Assembly (NCBI GenBank): GCA_003971905.1
Contig: RSEE01000075.1
Span: 186,001 to 250,000, forward strand
From: Moniliella sp. 'wahieum'
Taxonomy: Eukaryota > Basidiomycota > Moniliellomycetes > Moniliellales > Moniliellaceae
Length of the DNA: 64,000 nucleotides
Reading direction: 5' to 3'
Positions 59,012 to 64,000 of the stretch are shown here, in pieces. The first letter of the stretch is position 1, and every line of letters begins with the position of its first letter. The notes beneath the pieces are model-generated. The model saw only the letters and a program-made list of their open reading frames with translations. It was not told the origin of the DNA and searched no databases. The position numbers and the translations under genes were made by a program.

Positions 59012-62000
59012 ATGGCTGCCTGTCCTTCGCCCGAGTCGCTGCCCCATTCACGCCTGATGCGTCCACACCGCCTCGCCGCCCGCCCCCGCTCCGCCTCCCT
59101 CCGTCCGCCGCATGCGTCCCCGCCCGCCCCCCCCGCTCCCGCCCCTCCTCCACCCCCACACGCCGCAGCCAACGACGCGCCCAGATCGCCGGCCACATCC
59201 ACCGCGCCCACCCGGCTTCGCTCCCCTCCCTCCCAAGCCCACCCATCTCTCCCCCGCCCCTCCCCCATCCGAGCCACAACACGCGTCTGAAACCATCTTT
59301 GTCCCCACGTCCGAGAGGGACGACGATGAGATCGACCCACTCATCGCCTTCTCCAGCCCCATGTCCAACCCATTCAATTGTCGGCAGAGCCGGATCTACC
59401 AGCCCCCAGCCCTCATCGCTCTTCTCTCTTCAGCACTGCCACCCCGCACACTCCAGCAGCGGCAATGCGGTGGCTCCTACCAGCCCTCTTGGCTCCAGCC
59501 CTACCTCCTCTCCCCCCGGCCACATGTACAGAACACACACCCCCTCCTATACGCAGCACTCCCACCAAACCTGGTCTGCCATCCAAAACGCTGTTGAGTC
59601 GTTCGCGAAAGCGCGCCATGCCACCCCGCTCTACTACCACCGCATCTCACCCTCGCCCCTTGCCAGGTTCTTTCCGCCGAGCTGGCCTATCCCCGCCCCT
59701 GCCGCCTCCCCTGCCATGAAACGTGCGGCGCCTCCCCGGACCCCGACGTGCCTTACCCGCCGTCGTCTCCGAGCCAGAGAATGCAGTCCGCGCGCAAGGC
59801 GCGTGCGTCGTCCAAGTTGCTCTTGCCTGATATGGTGCCAGAGACCTCGGCCGAGGCATCCCGTCCGCCGATCCGCCTCCCGCGCCCCTCATCTACCCCC
59901 AGGCGTTTCCCGCGGTGCCCATCGATGCGGGCGGGGAGGCAGACACGAGCGAGGCAGAGAGTGCGAAAGGGTGGACGCATCGGTGTACTCCCATGCGGCG
60001 CCGTCTCCTACCCCCGCCAAGAGGAAGAAAAGCATGCTCATGTCCTTGGCCAAAGGCAGAAAACTCCAAGGCGTCGCAAAACAGCGGATCCCCCTTTGGT
60101 CACGCTGGCAGCCGCGGTCAAGACCGAGGCAGAATGGAAGAACCAACATGTTGACTTCAAATCGTCGCCCAAGGCTGAAGAAACCAGCCAGAAGCTTCAT
60201 CAACCCACTCATTTTTTCAAGGCACGCCTCTCCGACACCGCTGGGCATATCAGCACAGATAATTCCTTGTTAGAGAGGTCATCGGGAAGCACCCTTACTT
60301 CCATTCCTTCCTCTTTTTGGGACAACAGTCTCCGTCTCCCTCCTCAAGCGCCAATCAAGCCTGTCGATAAGCTTCTTGACACCACCCAACCCCCCCTGGA
60401 GGGAAAGGAAGTGATTCTGCCACCGCGGAAGCCGAAATGGGAGAGCAACTACCACCAGTTTGCCCAAGGAATCCTCCCCCTTCGCGTCCCATCCTCGGCA
60501 GGCGAAGCTGAGGCGGGGCTGGGCCTCCTGAGTGAGGACACGAGTTCACTTAGTGATCCCTCCGACGAGGCTTCGCCCGCTCATCTTCAACGAACCTATG
60601 CACGCAAGAAGACTCCTGTCTAGTGACAGCGAGGACGACGGCTTTGTTCTCCCCGCTTCCTTTTTGAAGAAGGCCGTCCCCAGTGTCAACCGCCCCAGCC
60701 CCCACCGCCGCCACACCTACTACGGGTGCATCGTTTTTGGAGGCTATGCGGGCTCGTGCCGCGGCCCAAAACGCGGCCCAACCGCCCCCCGCCACACCCT
60801 CTGCGGCCGACACGACAGAAGATCTGGTAGCCAGGTTCAAGGCCAGGCTGCAGCGCGTGTGGCTGCCCGAAGGGCAGGCCAACCCATCCCCATTGCACCC
60901 TCACCGGCCGTGCTCAACTCCTCGATCGATTGGTACTCGTCGCTCTACCGTCCCCGTCTGACTCCCTCCCAGACCCCCTCCACCCTGACCCAGCCCCAAA
61001 CCCAGCTCATCCAACTTTTGATCGGCTCTTGGCCCAGCGCCAAAAGGAACGCGCTGCTGGCACGAGCACCTCTGCCTGGACGAGTTTAGTGCCCGCGTCT
61101 TGGCGGACGTGGAATCTGGCGACACTTGGAGGACGAGAGCGTGCATGAGCCTCAGCGACAATCCGATTTAATGGCACGGCACCAAGAGCAGGCGCGCGCT
61201 TGGGTCCGAGCTTCCTATGACCGTTGGACCCATGTGGGCTCCACATTCAACGGTGCGATGGGTGAGCGGAGCGGACCAAGCTCCCCCAGTCCACCTCCAC
61301 TCTGCCGAACCTGAGGTAGGCAACGAGTCGATGGAAATGCGCGCTCTGCTGGCCGAAGTCAAAACTGCCTGTTCGCCCAAGCGCAGGCGCGGATCTGACT
61401 CTTCCTCCGATGCGGACGAGAGCAGTGTGGGCGAGAAGAAGTCCCGCCACGCAGCCGGGCCAAGAGGCGGACTACCAAACAACAAACGATGTGGATGTGG
61501 TCAAGTTGGTCCAGCAGGACGTAAAGCCGGTGGACCCGAATGCAGAATCGCCGAGGCAATTTTGGAAAAGCGCATGTTCTTTACGCCCCATCCTGTCTAC
61601 TTGCCCGATCATCTGCCGCCCTTGCCCGCACTGCAGATCACGGGCGGTGCTCAACATGAGTGGAATCAACTCAAGACGCATTCTTCTGGTATGTGGCATC
61701 TCCCTCTTGTCAGAATTGGTATTCTGACCCGCCCCTTCTCTCCTTTCTCTCGTTATTTTTGTCTACAGACCCAACGTTCTTGCAGCCTACCTCGAGATGG
61801 GCTTCCTGGCTCCCGACCGCCTCGCCCTGATGGACATTCCTGCTGCGAGCAAGTTGGGAGGCTGGCTTTTCTCGCTTAGCTTACTGGCACCGGATCCACT
61901 GGCTGTATCGGCAGCCAACTCGCTGCATCTGCTTGCGGTATCATCATCCGTGCCCGCACGGGAGGCGCTCATTCAAGGCGCGATCGACGCTCTACCCAGT

Positions 62001-63053
62001 GTTCTACTAGACTTGGGAGCAACGAAAGAGGTCATCACATTTACATTCCCGCATACTGTGGGTGGGCCAAACGCATGTCCCACACCGTCTTCTGTCCAGG
62101 ACAAAGGGACCGTGCTTACTCGCCCTGAGCGTACCATCCGCTTGGCCCGGGTGTTGGACATGGTGCAATGTGCGGCGCGATTGGGCCACCCGGCCTCCTG
62201 CAGGGTTGACTTGGCTGTGCTGTGCTTACGTCTGGGTATGGACCCATTCGAGGCGCCAATAGCCCGTTGCCGCGCTCTCTGCCAAGAGTTGGTCGACGGG
62301 CTACCGGCCAATGGCGCTACCAGGACAGGGATGAGCGCCGAGCAAGTTGACCTACTGCTTCGCCGTACCTCGCACTTCCTTTCCCTCTCCCCCTCACCGA
62401 GGTCTACTTTGCTGCTGTGCACTTGCTCCCAATCAGCTCGAATCAAGGCCGATCGATGACACGACGAGTGGCTGCGCGCTGCCTTTTGTCCGATACGGAC
62501 GACGCTTCTTGCGCATCCACCTGGGGTGCCAATACCGATCCCGATACCGATGCCGACGCCGTCACCGTGACGCGCCTGGCGATCCTGTCGGAGCAAGCGG
62601 CCCAAACCCACTCGCGCCTGGCAACCCTTATGCCTCCCAAGCGTCGGCCAACGAGCAGCCCGACTGGGCGCAGATCCGCGCCGCCGCGACCTTACCTCCT
62701 TTGTCGTGGGCGATGTAGCGGCGTTGCGCCCTGGTCCCAGCCGAGCCCTGCGCGCGCTGGCCTGCCCAAGTCTTCCGGTGCGCCGAGCATCTTGACCGAC
62801 CTTGCTCCGGCCGACACAGGCACGCAGGGCACACTACCCCTACCGGTTCCTGGGCCGGTTCCTGGGCCGGTGCCGGCGCAGCAGGCCGCACTCATCCGCC
62901 TCGAGGCCGCGCTCCGCTTACAGAGCGGAGGCATTACTGACAACAATGGGGCGGTGCTGGAAAAGTCGTTGGCGCGCGATGCGCTGCTTCGTACGTCGCT
63001 CCAGTTGCGGTACCTTTTGCGAGCAGTGGGCGCGACCCAGCGCGGCATCGTCT
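59012..63053 (+). CDS. Large unrecognised protein, about 1,300 residues
   Basis: I do not recognise it. The best start is ATG 59,012 (CGCCATGGCT context, MAACPSPESLPHSRLMRPHR); 59,112 is an alternative. The N-terminal third is Pro/Ser-rich and disordered, with islands that look real: ETIFVPTSERDDDEIDPLIA and RKARASSKLLLPDMVPETSA. The middle carries acidic Ser clusters (LLSSDSEDDGFVLPASFLKK; GSDSSSDADESSVGEKKSRH) and DTTEDLVARFKARLQRVWLP. From about 61,800 a helical domain runs GFLAPDRLALMDIPAASKLG, LLAPDPLAVSAANSLHLLAV, RPERTIRLARVLDMVQCAAR, VDLAVLCLRLGMDPFEAPIA. It ends LQLRYLLRAVGATQRGIV at 63,053. A helical C-terminus after long disordered, acidic text suggests a nuclear scaffold, perhaps DNA-repair related, but that is a guess. 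Several frame changes occur. The gene is divergent from DUS1. Confidence 0.6.
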
Positions 63054-63555
63054 AGCCATTTGGGCCTGTTGGTGCACTGTGCACTTCTACTTGGCCGGCT
63101 TGGTTCATGAAGACGATGAGGAGAGCGCTGCTGCTGCAGCAGTACTACCTCTCTTACATCCTGCTCCCGTTTCCTCATCCCCCTGGCAATGGGAATTGGG
63201 TGTTGCCATGCACACACGTAGCGGTCTGGAATGGTTGTGTCGGTAAAAGACAGAGGGAGATGATGGATACTCTGTGGGTTACACAAAAGAAGGAACAAGC
63301 CCCCCCCACCCATGGTCGCAGGAAGTAAGTGGACAGGCCGATAAGGTTACTCGAGAAAGAGAAACTAAGTGCCCATGGATGCAGATGATTCATCAGTCCG
63401 ACATTTAATTGCAGCAGCCAAGCGTGGCCCATGAATCACACAGTCCCTTCACGGAGGAGAGGTGGGATCCGACCTGGTCAGTGAGGAGTGAGGAAGCAAC
63501 TAGGAAGCAGTCGTCCATACACGGATTTGCCCGCGATGCTTGGCGCCCGAGTCGT
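63054..63555. other. Intergenic gap between convergent genes
   Basis: 3' regions of the large gene (+) and of proline dehydrogenase (-). No further gene is seen. Confidence 0.5.
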
Positions 63556-64000
63556 CTATTTGCTGTAGGCATAACGTACAACATATGCAATCATGGCATT
63601 GGGGCAAAGATGATCGATGAGGGTGGATATCAACAGATGCAGTGAGATGGATGCCGGAGTGGGAAGGGAAAGAGGGAGCGTACTGCCGAGCTCAGCGTTA
63701 ACTGCTGAAAGGGACCAGGCGCCGCAGAGCTCCGACCCAGCTAGGTTGCGCTCGATCTGAGCGGCTCCCTTGACCTTGTTACCATTCTCGTCGGTCGAGC
63801 CCGACATGACCGACTTGTTCTCAATCGAGCGGCGCACGAGGTACGGCATCACCAGGTTGAGCGGGCCATAGGGGATGTACTTGAGCACCATATGGGGTCC
63901 AGCGCCTCCCGAGTAAGGGTCAAACGCAAGCTGCAGGCGACGGGTCAGGCCATCTGCCATGCCGAGAAGTTGGCCAAACACAATCCGACCGCGGATGTGC
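63556..64000 (-). CDS. PUT1: Proline dehydrogenase, C-terminal part (5' part outside window)
   Basis: Reading in from the right edge, the minus strand gives VFGQLLGMADGLTRRLQLAF, then MVLKYIPYGPLNLVMPYLVR and RRSIENKSVMSG. This is the conserved end of the FAD barrel of proline oxidase, where KYIPYGPxxxVxPYLxRRxxEN is the signature that contacts proline and flavin. The enzyme oxidises proline to pyrroline-5-carboxylate in the mitochondrion. The tail QIERNLAGSELCGAWSLSAV follows. The open frame continues past the usual family end, and a donor-like A|GTACGCTCC near 63,690 suggests that the last stretch to 63,556 is intronic or 3' UTR. The start, the mitochondrial signal and most of the barrel lie right of position 64,000. 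Confidence 0.88.
   Translation of the reverse strand, partial: HIRGRIVFGQLLGMADGLTRRLQLAFDPYSGGAGPHMVLKYIPYGPLNLVMPYLVRRSIENKSVMSGSTDENGNKVKGAAQIERNLAGSELCGAWSLSAVNAELGSTLPLSLPTPASISLHLLISTLIDHLCPNAMIAYVVRYAYSK

Overview
The window looks like nuclear DNA of a filamentous dikaryotic fungus, most likely a basidiomycete (class not resolvable by eye). The signs are short GT-AG introns of about 47-90 nt with CTAAC-like branch sites, fungal versions of SKT5/CHS4, PAC1/LIS1, a Cys3/Met4-type bZIP, a Rho2-like GTPase and a DUF202 protein, a TTAGGG tract, and a chromodomain-bearing Ty3/Gypsy element. The sequence is fairly GC-rich and there is no bacterial-style operon structure.

Region 1 (1-14,400) is accessory and repeat-driven. 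Two tandem copies of a minus-strand gene lie in a segmental duplication of at least 2.5 kb per unit. Each encodes a protein with an N-terminal F-box followed by PQQ-like beta-propeller sequence. A related exon fragment sits between them. Upstream of the left copy is a solo LTR with a 5-bp target duplication (TACTC). Upstream of the right copy is a near full-length chromovirus (7,833-14,397) with near-identical LTRs, no matching target duplication, and four TTAGGG units inside its gag region.

Region 2 (14,400-35,500) holds a transketolase-superfamily enzyme (-), a SKT5/CHS4-like chitin synthase activator ending in a CaaX box (+), an HMG-box protein (+), a NIT2-like amidase (-) divergent from ribosomal protein uS7/RPS5 (+), and a Cys3/Met4-type bZIP factor (+), separated by long repeat-flecked intergenic stretches. 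Region 3 (36,900-52,200) holds PAC1/LIS1 (-), a multi-pass membrane protein (+), a DUF202 protein (-), a Rho2-like GTPase (-) and an unrecognised disordered protein (-). Region 4 (53,300-64,000) is compact: splicing factor SPP382/NTR1/TFIP11 (-), tRNA-dihydrouridine synthase DUS1 (-), a large unrecognised protein (+), and the C-terminal part of proline dehydrogenase (-) cut by the right edge.

One property affects every coordinate. Many conserved single-copy genes, including RPS5, carry apparent one-base deletions in short homopolymer runs, mostly C or G. In RPS5 this is very unlikely to be biological, so I read most host-gene frame breaks as assembly or base-calling errors and give gene spans rather than clean single ORFs. 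No CRISPR array, rRNA or convincing tRNA was found. The genes do not form one pathway. The strongest candidates for something undescribed are the F-box/beta-propeller duplication, its two LTR insertions at nearly equivalent positions, and a recurring CAACCCTAG promoter motif.
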